From: Myxococcus xanthus
GTDB taxonomy: Bacteria > Myxococcota > Myxococcia > Myxococcales > Myxococcaceae
Direction: 5' to 3'
DNA length: 64,000 nucleotides
Assembly (NCBI RefSeq): GCF_006402735.1
Contig: NZ_CP017174.1
Location: 8,722,001 to 8,786,000 of the forward strand
The notes under the pieces were generated by a model. The model saw only the letters and a program-made list of their open reading frames with translations, was not told the DNA's origin and did no database searches. This document shows positions 1 to 8,458 of this stretch, one piece after another (within the stretch, counting starts at the first letter, position 1; every line of letters begins with the position of its first letter). The translations under genes and the position numbers were made by a program.

Positions 1-214
1 GCACGCCCTCCTGCTCCCAGCACGACACACATGAAGGCAGGACCCAATCGTGCGCCTCCGGCTCGGCGGACGCCTCGAGCGCGGTCTGGCGCAAGTCGAG
101 CACCTCCCCCGCCGTCCCTCGCACCGTCTCGAAGCGCAGGCAGGGCGCGGCGCCTCCCGCATGCGTCGTCCAGGTCCAGGCGGAGCCCCACTTCGACGAC
201 AGACACACCCCCAT
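1..214 (-). CDS. Partial hypothetical protein, C-terminus beyond the window
   Basis: An open minus-strand frame runs from an ATG at 214 to the window edge without a stop. Nearly all its codons end in G or C, as in the confident genes here, while the opposite-strand frames over the same bases look random. The product begins MGVCLSSKWGSAW and holds several Cys and Trp residues. No family was recognised and no clear ribosome binding site decides the start. It could be a real gene end or a remnant, because the neighbouring stretch to 643 also looks degraded. Confidence 0.4.
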   Translation of the reverse strand, partial: MGVCLSSKWGSAWTWTTHAGGAAPCLRFETVRGTAGEVLDLRQTALEASAEPEAHDWVLPSCVSCWEQEGV

Positions 215-457
215 CGACGTCCCCCTGGCACGCGCTCCAGCCCCGATGCTCGACGCTCGGTCGCGGAACGCACACGAGACAAGAGTGACAAATCTCCGGG
301 AGCGCGAACTTGTACGTGGGTACCGGCGCGGCCTTCAGTGCTCACTCCGCGCCAGTGCCAACGCGCCACGCGGCCCGGCACCCGCCGCGGTGTCCTCATT
401 CCGCAATGGCCCTGCGCGAACGGCCAGGGCCTCGGCGTGTTCGCCCAGGACTCCGGC

Positions 458-643
458 TCAATGCATGATGGCGAGGTCGCGCAGCTCGGGTCCGGAGGCA
501 CCGCGCGGGGAGAACGACGTGGCACCTGTCATCAGGTTGACCTGGTACAGGACGTACGGGCCGCTGGTGGAAGTGCTCGCCCGACAGCTCCCTGAAGGGC
601 TCCGAGGTGTCACTGGCATCGGCCGTCTGAGCCGGTGAGCCAT
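458..643 (-). pseudogene. Probable frameshifted gene remnant
   Basis: The last 35 codons before the TGA at 458-460 look like a genuine protein tail (containing GPYVLYQVNLMTG and GPELRDLAIMH), with about 90% of codons ending in G or C. Upstream the same frame loses coding character. A neighbouring frame takes over with protein-like sequence (SEPFRELSGEHFHQR), which suggests a frameshift. No full-length gene can be built. No family was recognised. The surrounding bases 215-457 and 644-771 show nothing I can call. Confidence 0.3.
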
Positions 644-771
644 CCCGCCTGTTTCAATGTCTGACGTGAGACATGAACACGCGGGATTGCACTCCGAGCC
701 GCACGGCCCTGCGTCTCACCGTGCGGCTGACAAACGGACCGGGGAGGCCAGGCGTTCCAGGAACGGGCGAC

Positions 772-3093
772 TCAGCCCGCCGCACGCGGCAGGCGCACGG
801 TGAAGGTGGTGCCGTGCTGCTCGGAGGACACCACCTCCACGCCGCCGCCGTGGCCGCGCACGATGTCCTGCACGATGTAGAGCCCCAGGCCAATGCTGCG
901 GGTGGACTGGCCCTCCTTCAACGCGCCCCGCGTCAGCGGCTCGAACAGGCGAGGCAGCAACTCACGGGGGATGGGGTCGCCCCCGTTGAAGACAGACAGC
1001 AGCGCGGCCTCGCCCTCCAGCCGCGTGTCCACCCGCACCGGGGCGTCCGCGGGGCTGTAGGCCAGGGCATTGCCCAGCAGGTTCGTGAGCACCTGGGCGA
1101 TGCGGTCCGAATCCCATTCGCCGCGCACCTCGCCCTGGACCTCCACCTCCACGCGACGCCCGGGGTTGGCCACCAGGAGCTCATCCACCACCTGGTGCAC
1201 CACCTCCCGCAAATCGGTGGCCTGACGGTGCAGGGCAATGCCGCCGCCCAGCCGGGCCTTGGTGAAGTCCAGCAGGTCGCGAATCATCCGGGCCGCGCGC
1301 TCGGTGGCCTGGCCAATGCGCCACACCATGCGCTTCTGCGGCTCCGTCAACTCACCCTTCTTCTCCAACAGCCCCGCCGACATGGAGATGGCCGCCAGGG
1401 GATTGCGCAAGTCGTGGGAGACGATGCCCACCAGTTGCTGTTCGAACTCGGCGCGCCGGCGCAGCTCCTCCTGCGACCGCTGCTGCTCCGCGAACAGGCG
1501 CGCGTTCTCGATGGAGAGGGCCGCCTTCGCCGCCAGCTCCTCCACCAGCTCCTGGTCCTCCTGGGTGAAGCTCCGGCCCGGGCCCATGCGCCCCACCGAC
1601 AGCGTTCCCACCACCTTGCCCTGCGTCCGCAGCGGCACGCACAGCAGGCTGCGCAGCGCCTCGCCCTGTCCCAGCTCCCGCTGTTGGTCCTGCGACAGCT
1701 CGGGCACGAGGAGCGGCCGTCCGCCACGGAGCACGAAGTGGCGCAGCCCCTCGCCGGGGAGCAGCGGCGCCCCATCCTCCCCCTGATTGGAATGGCTGGC
1801 CGCCACCTCCAGCCGCGTCCCGTCGTCGGACAGCAGGCACAGCGTGCACGTGTCCCCCAGGAAGTAGGCGACCTGGCGGGTGATGGTGTCCAGCAGCACG
1901 GACAGGTCGCGGTTCGTCGCATCGAAGGCGTCGGACGCTTCCGTGAGCATCTGCAGCCGGGCGGCGGCGGCCCGGGCCACGGCATGGGCCCGGCGCTCCT
2001 CCGCCGTCAGGTGCACCCGGTCCAACGCCTGGGCACACGCATGCGCCAGCGCGGTGAAGAAGGCCCGGTCCATCTCCGTGAAGGTCCGGGGCCGCGCGAA
2101 GGACAGGCCAATGGCGCCCAGCGCCCGTCCCTTCACCAGCAAGGGCAGCGCGAGCGCCGCCTCGTGAAGGCCTCGCGTATCCATGAGCGGATAACGCGCG
2201 CTCCACTCCTCCGGCGACCCCACCCAGATGGCCTGCTGCTCCCGCAGCGACTCCACCAGCGGCATGCCCGCCGTCATCGGGATGCGCCGCCACCGGCTCA
2301 GCACGCTCTCCGGGTAGCCAATGGCATCCACCACCTCCAGCGCCTCGCCCTCCACGTCCAGGAGGTTGACGGTGCCCGCCTTCGCGCCTGCGGCCACCAG
2401 CCCTTGTTCGAAGAGCGCGCGGCACACCTGTGGCACGGTGGCCGCCTCCGACAGCCGGGCGGTGAAGTCCCGCAGCCGGTCGATGTAGCCCGCGGCCCTC
2501 AGCGCGGCATCCCGCGCCTCGGCTTCCTTCTGCCGCAGCAGCTCCGACTGGCGCCGCACCTGCTGCTGCGCGCGGAACAGCTCCACGAAGACGGACACCT
2601 TCGAGCGCAGCACCTCCGGCGGAAAGGGCTTCTGGAGGAAGTCCACCGCGCCGGTGGCGTAGCCGGTGACGAGCTCCGCGTCATCGCGGCCGTAGGCGGT
2701 GAGGAAGATGATGGGGACGTTGCGCGTGCGCTCACGCTGCTTGATGAGCGCCGCCGTCTCGAAGCCGCTCAGCCCCGCCATCCGCACGTCCAGCAGGATG
2801 ACGGCGTAGTCCTCGCGCAGCAGGAAGCGCAGGGCCTGCTCCCCCGAACAGGCCTTGTCCATGCGCACGCCCAGCGGCTCGAGGATGGCCTCCAGCGACA
2901 CCAGGTTCGACACATGGTCATCCACCAGCAGCACGGCGGGGGCCTCCGAAACGGCCTTCGCCTGGCGATGGGGGGCTTCATCCGAAATCCGCAGGTGCGT
3001 CAGCGCCAGCCGGCTGGCCGCGGTAGCCCCCCGACTGAAAGGGATGCCCCCGCGCTGCAACGGCACCATCGTTGGAATCCCGTCCTGCGACAT
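772..3093 (-). CDS. Hybrid sensor kinase: receiver-GAF-GAF-HisKA-HATPase
   Basis: A 773-residue soluble two-component protein. It has an N-terminal receiver domain (about 52-170; acidic pair D58/D59, phospho-acceptor D102 in VILLDVRMAG, K155), two GAF-type sensory regions (about 205-360 and 380-530), then HisKA with H560 in VSHDLRNPL, and a HATPase_c domain with the N-box NLLGNAL and the glycine box GLGLYIV. There is no signal peptide or membrane segment, so it acts in the cytoplasm. The receiver-first order means it can accept phosphate as well as autophosphorylate. It lies 177 bp downstream of the TonB-type receptor gene on the same strand. Its ligand and output are unknown. Confidence 0.93.
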   Translation of the reverse strand: MSQDGIPTMVPLQRGGIPFSRGATAASRLALTHLRISDEAPHRQAKAVSEAPAVLLVDDHVSNLVSLEAILEPLGVRMDKACSGEQALRFLLREDYAVILLDVRMAGLSGFETAALIKQRERTRNVPIIFLTAYGRDDAELVTGYATGAVDFLQKPFPPEVLRSKVSVFVELFRAQQQVRRQSELLRQKEAEARDAALRAAGYIDRLRDFTARLSEAATVPQVCRALFEQGLVAAGAKAGTVNLLDVEGEALEVVDAIGYPESVLSRWRRIPMTAGMPLVESLREQQAIWVGSPEEWSARYPLMDTRGLHEAALALPLLVKGRALGAIGLSFARPRTFTEMDRAFFTALAHACAQALDRVHLTAEERRAHAVARAAAARLQMLTEASDAFDATNRDLSVLLDTITRQVAYFLGDTCTLCLLSDDGTRLEVAASHSNQGEDGAPLLPGEGLRHFVLRGGRPLLVPELSQDQQRELGQGEALRSLLCVPLRTQGKVVGTLSVGRMGPGRSFTQEDQELVEELAAKAALSIENARLFAEQQRSQEELRRRAEFEQQLVGIVSHDLRNPLAAISMSAGLLEKKGELTEPQKRMVWRIGQATERAARMIRDLLDFTKARLGGGIALHRQATDLREVVHQVVDELLVANPGRRVEVEVQGEVRGEWDSDRIAQVLTNLLGNALAYSPADAPVRVDTRLEGEAALLSVFNGGDPIPRELLPRLFEPLTRGALKEGQSTRSIGLGLYIVQDIVRGHGGGVEVVSSEQHGTTFTVRLPRAAG

Positions 3094-3270
3094 GAAGAAG
3101 TCACCTGGTGTGCGGTGGTCAGGAACTCGGCCCGACGTCTCCGGGCCCCCAGGAGCGGACCGGCCCCCGGAACAACTGGCGGCGCGGGATTACACCGTGT
3201 GGCGCGCCATCGTGCCCAGATGAAGGCGGAGGCGCGGCGCCAAGCGTGCGCTATCCATCAGTCCGCGTGC

Positions 3271-6120
3271 TCAGTAACGACCCTTCACGCCCAGGATGGG
3301 TAGGGCGATGGGAAGCCCCACCGCTTCCTTGCGCAGCGGGAAGCCGTTGCCACCCTCGTACTCGAAGCCCAACGTCTCCCGGCGGAGCGTGACGTTGAGC
3401 ATGTCCAGGTACGCCTCCAGGCTGAAGGTGTCATGGACCCACGACTTGGACAGCCGCACGTCGAACCGGAGGAAGGCCGGCAGCCGGTCCACGCGATCTC
3501 GGTCTGCCTTGACCCAGGCTGGCCTGCCGGAGGCGTCTTCGCCAGGGCGGTGCGTCTGCGTGCCCAGGGTGCCGTATTCAGGGCGCCCGGTATTGAAGTG
3601 CAGCACCCCGCCCAGCGTGATGTTGTTGGCGAACTTGTAGCTGAGCACCAGGTTGAGGATGTGCGTCTGGTCAAAGGCGAAGGGCAGGTCCGCCTCCGCC
3701 TCGCCCACCCGGTGGCCCTCCGCGTCGTAGCGGTGGAAGCGCGTGCGGCGCGTGCTGCGCTGGAGCGAATACGACAGCCAGCCGAACCAGTTGTCGCCCA
3801 GCGGGTGGCGCAGCAGGAACTCCATGCCGTAGGCCATGCCGCTGCTGCGGAAGTCCGGGAAGTCGAAGTCCGAGCGGTCGGGGATGCCGCCGCCGTCCCC
3901 CAACTGCATGCCGCGGCGCAGGCCCGCTGGAGGAGTGCCGGTGTCCGGCGGGTCGTCGTCCACCATGCCTTCGTCGGCGAAGGGCGTCAGCTCGAGGGTC
4001 CGCAGCATGGGGTTGAGATAGACGTCCAGCCCCACCTCCAGACCGCGCCACGCCTTCCATTCCGCGCCGACGGAGAACTGCACGCCTTGCTGGAGCCCCA
4101 GCAGCAGGCTTCCCACGTCCACCACGGGCAGGCTGATGAGGGTGGTGGGTGGCTGATGGAAGAGGCCCGCCCCGCCCTTGAGCGTGAGCGTTTCCGACAC
4201 CTTGTGACGCACGGTGAGGCGCGGCTCCAGCGCGCGCCGGTCAATCCCCGGCGACAGGTGGTAGCTGTCCACGCGCAGGCCGGGCACCACGGCCCACTTC
4301 TCATGGGGCTGCCACACCAGCTCCGTCCACGCGCCCATGAAGGTCCCCAGCGCCACGGGCGCCACCTCCACGTCCGCGTCGGAGCCGCCGTCCTGCTGGA
4401 GCAGCTCGACGATGGCGCGCTTGTGCTCCACGTCCGCCCCGGCACGCAGCGTGGCGCTGGGTGACAGCGTCGCGGTGTAGCCCAGGCGCGCGGACCAGTG
4501 CCCCTGGTCGATATGGATTTCGGTGGCCTCGCCAGGGGGACTGCGGCTGACGATGGCGAAGCGGTCCAACCCCCACGTCCCGCCCACCTCCAGCTCACCG
4601 GGCCCCACGGGGTGCCGGTGCCGCAGGTCCACCCGGTGGAAGATGATGGATTGCATCGCGGTGTCGCCCCATTCGTCCTGGGCCTCCGAACCGAAGGTGT
4701 CCGAGGAGCCAAAGGCAAACAGGCGCAGCGTGCCCTCGCCCAGCCGCTGTTCCACCCGGCCCTGATAATCCCAGAAGTCGAGCACCACCTTGGGGTTCTC
4801 CCGCCCGGGAGGGGGCGGTGCCTGGAGCTGGTTCGCCGCCAGGGCGATGAGCCAGGGCGTATAGGAATAGCGGCCGGCCAGGCTGACGTTGGTGCCGGTG
4901 TCCTTGAACGGCGTCTCGATGAAGAAGCCCGCGTTGATGAGGTCCGCGTAGGCGCTGCCGTGGACGCCGTCATCCCGCGGGCGGCTGAGACGCCCGTCGA
5001 TGGCGCCCCCCATCAACCGCCCATACCGGGGCGGCGGCGAGCCCGGATAGAAGTCGATGGCGTCGATGAAGTCCGGGTGGATGACGGCCGGGCCCAGGAA
5101 CAGGTGGAAGAGGATGGGGACGCGGATGCCATCCAGGAAGTAGCCGGTGGCCGCGGGCTGGCTGCCGCGCACCACCGGGTAGGCCACGCCGGACACCATG
5201 CTGCCCACGCCGGGCAGCAGCATGACGACGCGGAAGGGGTCCCCCATGGTGCCAGGCACCTCGCGCAGCTCCGCGTCATGCAGGGTGACGCGGCTCACCT
5301 CCGTGCGCTCGCGGTCTCCCCGCACCACCGTCTCGTACGGGTTGATGATGAGCGGCTCCAGCCCGTACACCACCTCCAGCGCCTCGTTCGCCTTCAGTCC
5401 CTCGCGGAAGACGCCGGACTTGTGGCCGGGGGCGGTGATACGCACCGCATGCACGCCCGCGGGCCAGCGCGCCTCGAAGCGCCCGTCCACGTCCGTCTGC
5501 ACCGGCGCGTCCGGATGCGCGTCCGACACCAGCGTGGCCCCCACCAGCGGCCGGCGGTTGCCCTTGGTGCGCACCAGGCCCTTCAGGGTGATGGGCGCCG
5601 CGGGCGTGGCACCCTCGGACATGCCCGGCGCGGGCGCCTCGAAGCGGTACTCGAAGAAGATGCGCACGGCCACCGGCAGGCCGTCCAGGGTGGCGGGGGC
5701 GAAGCGCAGCGACGGCGCCGCGTGCAGCGCCGCCCGGTCCAACAAGGGATGCAGCCCTTCCATCAACGTGGCGGACTCCACCTCGCCCGCGTCGTCGATG
5801 AGCAACTCCAGCTTCACCACCCCCGCGACGCCGTCTGACGCCAGCCCGGGCGGATAGGGAGCGGGCGAGTCCCGCACCATCGCGGGCGGAATGAACGCGG
5901 GCTCGGGCACGCCCGCGTCCTCCGACAAGGGCGCATCCGTCTCCACGGCCCAGCCCGCGTCGGTGCGTTGCAGCTCCCGCTCGGCCCGGGCGGCGCCCCC
6001 GTCCTCCGGCGTCCCCGCGTCCTGTGCGTGCGCCCGAGTCCCGGGCATGAACAGGGCCACAACGGCGACCGCCGCGCGCGCTGCTGGCCTGACTGTCCAC
6101 CACCCAAGTCCGCGGGTCAT
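3271..6120 (-). CDS. Outer-membrane TonB-dependent receptor with fused TonB C-terminal domain
   Basis: A 949-residue protein. The ATG at 6120 is preferred because it gives a clean signal peptide ending at AHA before QDAG; an ATG at 6159 and a TTG at 6186 are alternatives. After a Pro/Asp-rich linker, residues about 82-162 match a TonB C-terminal domain (APYPPGLASDGVAGVVKLEL, then LRFAPATLDG). This is followed by a carboxypeptidase-regulatory-like beta domain (about 178-250), a plug (about 270-380, with PGVGSMVSG and FLDGIRVP) and a long barrel ending in an aromatic residue (GVKGRY). It should import a large substrate across the outer membrane using energy from the inner membrane. The substrate is unknown. 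Confidence 0.88.
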   Translation of the reverse strand: MTRGLGWWTVRPAARAAVAVVALFMPGTRAHAQDAGTPEDGGAARAERELQRTDAGWAVETDAPLSEDAGVPEPAFIPPAMVRDSPAPYPPGLASDGVAGVVKLELLIDDAGEVESATLMEGLHPLLDRAALHAAPSLRFAPATLDGLPVAVRIFFEYRFEAPAPGMSEGATPAAPITLKGLVRTKGNRRPLVGATLVSDAHPDAPVQTDVDGRFEARWPAGVHAVRITAPGHKSGVFREGLKANEALEVVYGLEPLIINPYETVVRGDRERTEVSRVTLHDAELREVPGTMGDPFRVVMLLPGVGSMVSGVAYPVVRGSQPAATGYFLDGIRVPILFHLFLGPAVIHPDFIDAIDFYPGSPPPRYGRLMGGAIDGRLSRPRDDGVHGSAYADLINAGFFIETPFKDTGTNVSLAGRYSYTPWLIALAANQLQAPPPPGRENPKVVLDFWDYQGRVEQRLGEGTLRLFAFGSSDTFGSEAQDEWGDTAMQSIIFHRVDLRHRHPVGPGELEVGGTWGLDRFAIVSRSPPGEATEIHIDQGHWSARLGYTATLSPSATLRAGADVEHKRAIVELLQQDGGSDADVEVAPVALGTFMGAWTELVWQPHEKWAVVPGLRVDSYHLSPGIDRRALEPRLTVRHKVSETLTLKGGAGLFHQPPTTLISLPVVDVGSLLLGLQQGVQFSVGAEWKAWRGLEVGLDVYLNPMLRTLELTPFADEGMVDDDPPDTGTPPAGLRRGMQLGDGGGIPDRSDFDFPDFRSSGMAYGMEFLLRHPLGDNWFGWLSYSLQRSTRRTRFHRYDAEGHRVGEAEADLPFAFDQTHILNLVLSYKFANNITLGGVLHFNTGRPEYGTLGTQTHRPGEDASGRPAWVKADRDRVDRLPAFLRFDVRLSKSWVHDTFSLEAYLDMLNVTLRRETLGFEYEGGNGFPLRKEAVGLPIALPILGVKGRY

Positions 6121-6257
6121 TCCCTCACCAAGCGGGGCACTGCGCACCCTGTCCCCCATGAGGCCAGGGAGACGGCGGAGTGACAAGCGCCTCGGGGTGG
6201 ACCCACGCGGGCCGCGTCAGCCCTGGGCGCGGCCCGTTGCCAGCCGTTCTCCCGACG

Positions 6258-6436
6258 CAATGGCAATCACAGCCAGTGGTTCCTCAACATGCCCGGAGTC
6301 CCGGATGCTGCTCGCCAGCTATCAGCGCACGCTGGATGAAGGCGCTCCCGTCGGTTGCTCGCCGCCCTACACGGTGTCCAACCTGTCCGCGGGGACGCAC
6401 CGGATGCAGGTGCGCTCACACCCTTCGTCAGCCTGA
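6258..6436 (+). pseudogene. Fragment of an Ig-like repeat surface protein
   Basis: A short plus-strand frame reads ASYQRTLDEGAPVGCSPPYT followed by VSNLSAGTHRMQVR. From knowledge of the family this resembles the repeated motif of bacterial Ig-like or HYR-type surface proteins (CSLDGxxF..CxSPYT..LSxGxHTxxVRA). Only about one repeat survives. The frame stops at 6436 and similar text (LDGTHTVTAL) continues in another frame. There is no start signal. I read it as a relic in the 592-bp gap between the receptor and the XRE gene; the rest of that gap (6437-6712) shows nothing clear. Confidence 0.35.
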
Positions 6437-6712
6437 CGCGGCTGGACGGCACGCACACCGTCACCGCCCTCCACACCTGGCGCGCGGACTCCCTGCTTCC
6501 CTCAGCCCGGACCCTGGCAGTGGAATGGGAGTGCTGGACTGCGAGGCGGTGGAGCGGGCGACTCGAGCACAGCGCGGCCAGGAGCCACCGACGGGCGACT
6601 ACACCTTGCGCGGCCCAGCGCCTGAAGCGCTGAACCCTCAGCAGCGCCCCCAGCGTCAGGCAGTACGTCACAACCCCGAGCGGCGGCAGCCTCACCGTCC
6701 GGGGCCCGACCC

Positions 6713-7180
6713 TCACCGCTCAGGCAGGATGGCGGCCGCGACCTGGTTCATCAGGTTGAGCTGGCTGCGCGACATCCGCCGCAGCGTTCGGAGCACCTTC
6801 CGCATCTCCGGCAACTGGTCCCTGTGCCCGGAGTCCCCTTCCCAGAGCGCGGCGCCGACACTGGCCGCCGTGGCGAGTCCCAGCCCGACGTCCGCCGACA
6901 ACCGAAGTGCCAGACACAGCCGGAACAGGGTCGGCACGCTGGGCATCATCTTCCCCCGCTCCATGCGCCCATAGACTTCCGCGGCGATACCCACACGCTC
7001 CGCGACATCCGCCTGGGTGAGCCCCGCGAGCAGCCGCGCGCCTCGCGCCGCCTCGCCAACGCTCTCCGCCAGACGGCTCTCCAGTTGCTCGCGCGACTTC
7101 CGGGCGCGATCCGCTGGGCTTCGAGGCTGGGGCCGGGGCCGCTTGCGGGGAGGAGCAGGACCTTCAAGGTGGGTCTTCAC
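6713..7180 (-). CDS. XRE-family helix-turn-helix transcriptional regulator
   Basis: A 155-residue protein. The GTG at 7180 is chosen because an AAGG element lies 8 bp upstream and coding character begins there; the open frame continues upstream without coding character. A basic Pro/Arg-rich N-terminus (about 1-35) precedes an XRE-type DNA-binding domain at about 45-100 (ARLLAGLTQADVAERVGIAA, YGRMERGKMMPSVPTL). The C-terminal 50 residues are alpha-helical-looking and unassigned. It is likely a cytoplasmic repressor or activator that binds an operator as a dimer. Its target is unknown. It stands alone between two non-coding stretches. Confidence 0.8.
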   Translation of the reverse strand: MKTHLEGPAPPRKRPRPQPRSPADRARKSREQLESRLAESVGEAARGARLLAGLTQADVAERVGIAAEVYGRMERGKMMPSVPTLFRLCLALRLSADVGLGLATAASVGAALWEGDSGHRDQLPEMRKVLRTLRRMSRSQLNLMNQVAAAILPER

Positions 7181-7727
7181 TGCGTCAACCTTGTGAGTAC
7201 GGGCCAAGCTCACGCCCTGCCCGGGAACAGGTCGCGCTCGGTCACGAGTTTTCCTGTGACTTATAACCCAGCACGTCCTCAGGCGAAATACCGATATGGA
7301 GGGTAGTCCCCCGCCCCGCACCCCCAGCGAAAAGTATCGCACCCGGCACCACACGGACGCGCTCCGGATGCGCCGCCACGCACCAGGCAGACGTCCAGGC
7401 GTCAGCCCGCGTGGCCCGTACGGCACCGGGTCCGTCCGGCCCTACTCGCCATGTCTGTCATTGAGGGGGGCGGCCAATCCCTTCACCAAAATTCGCGGAC
7501 CAGGGTTGCCTCGCGAAACCACTCCATGCAATGTGCATCATTACGGCAACACTTCCGCGACCTGTCTATGCAGCCTCCTGAACCGGAGGCCCGCGGCCGG
7601 ACGCGTGAGTTTGGGCATGGGCGGCCAAGGCTTTCGCCGCCCATGTGGGGGCCAGCATCCACCTTGGAGCACAGCACGTCTGGCTTCGGCCTGACGGCGC
7701 CCCCTTTTCTTCTGGAGTCCCCCCGCA
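7181..7727. other. Intergenic region without a recognised gene
   Basis: This 547-bp stretch separates the divergently transcribed XRE regulator and DUF2378 genes, so it must hold both promoters. On the minus strand upstream of the XRE gene a TTATAAG element (plus-strand cttataa at 7260-7266) could be a -10 box. Upstream of the plus-strand gene a GGAGT element precedes its ATG at suitable spacing. Open frames crossing the region have random codon use. No repeat or RNA gene was seen. Confidence 0.5.
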
Positions 7728-8369
7728 ATGGAATTGAGATTGACCCCGCGCCTGGTGCGAGAACCCGCGCCGCCTCAGCCCCTGGGACCGGATGCCATGC
7801 GCGAGCTGCGTCAGCGCTGCGCGCTCGCCACCCCCGAGGACACCGCGCGCGGCATGTTCTTCCGGGGGGTCCTGGAGACGGTGCGGCGCGTGGGAGGCTC
7901 CGCCATGGAGCAGCTCTGCCGCCAGTCCCTGCCAGAGAAGCGCTACATCGACTTCTTCAGCTACCCCATCACCCAATTCCTGCCGCTGGCCTTCCAGGCC
8001 GCCGGCCTGCTCTCCGAACACTGCGGGGGCATGGCCGCCGCTCATCGCGTCATGGGCCAGAAGGCCACGCAGGACTTCCTGGAGTCCGTCGCGGGCCGCA
8101 CCCTGCTGATGCTCGCCTATGACGAGCCCCGGCTGCTGCTCGGACAGCTTCCCACCGGGTTCCTCGCGGCGGTGAGCTACGGCGAGCGGAGCATGGTGTG
8201 GACGGGGCCTCGCAGCGGCCGCTTCGTCATGAAGCGGGACTTCATGCCCACCGCGTACCACGAAGGGGTCCTGCACGCCGCCCTGGAAGCCGTGGGCGCG
8301 CGCGACATCGGGGTGCAGGGGCGCGAGCTGGGCCTGCTCGACACGGAGTACGCGCTGTCCTGGCGCTGA
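7728..8369 (+). CDS. DUF2378 family protein (Myxococcus paralogous family)
   Basis: A 213-residue protein with the layout of DUF2378, a family described mainly from myxobacteria as a multi-copy paralogous group of unknown function. Visible conserved-looking parts are ARGMFFRGVLETVRR, the central FFSYPITQFLPLAFQAAGLL, GFLAAVSYGERSMVW, and the C-terminal MPTAYHEGVLHAALEAVGA. There is no signal peptide or membrane segment. The ATG at 7728 follows a GGAGT element. It is monocistronic, ending just before a pair of hairpins shared with the convergent lipoprotein gene. Function is unknown. Confidence 0.85.
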   Translation: MELRLTPRLVREPAPPQPLGPDAMRELRQRCALATPEDTARGMFFRGVLETVRRVGGSAMEQLCRQSLPEKRYIDFFSYPITQFLPLAFQAAGLLSEHCGGMAAAHRVMGQKATQDFLESVAGRTLLMLAYDEPRLLLGQLPTGFLAAVSYGERSMVWTGPRSGRFVMKRDFMPTAYHEGVLHAALEAVGARDIGVQGRELGLLDTEYALSWR

Positions 8370-8380
8370 GACACAACAAC

Positions 8381-8448
8381 GCCGGCGGCCCATTGCTCCG
8401 GGCCCCCGGCGGAAGAAGGGCCCCGCCCCACTTCCAGTGGGACGGGGC
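8381..8448. terminator. Two adjacent hairpins between convergent genes
   Basis: The gap between the converging DUF2378 and lipoprotein genes holds two GC-rich inverted repeats. The first pairs GCCGG (8381-8385) with CCGGC (8406-8410), with inner GGCCC/GGGCC. The second pairs GCCCCG (8420-8425) with CGGGGC (8443-8448), with inner CCACT/AGTGG. Neither has a clear T-run, which is usual in such GC-rich genomes. They probably act as a bidirectional terminator. Confidence 0.55.
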
Positions 8449-8458
8449 GGCGCTTCGA

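Noticed and set aside
673..3303. Long plus-strand frame of 876 codons
   Set aside because: It is the antisense of the receiver-GAF-GAF kinase gene, with low-complexity His/Gln/Arg/Leu text and no domain.
6267..6716. Minus-strand frame of 149 codons between the receptor and XRE genes
   Set aside because: The product is Arg/Ser-rich with poor codon use and no domain; it overlaps the plus-strand repeat relic.
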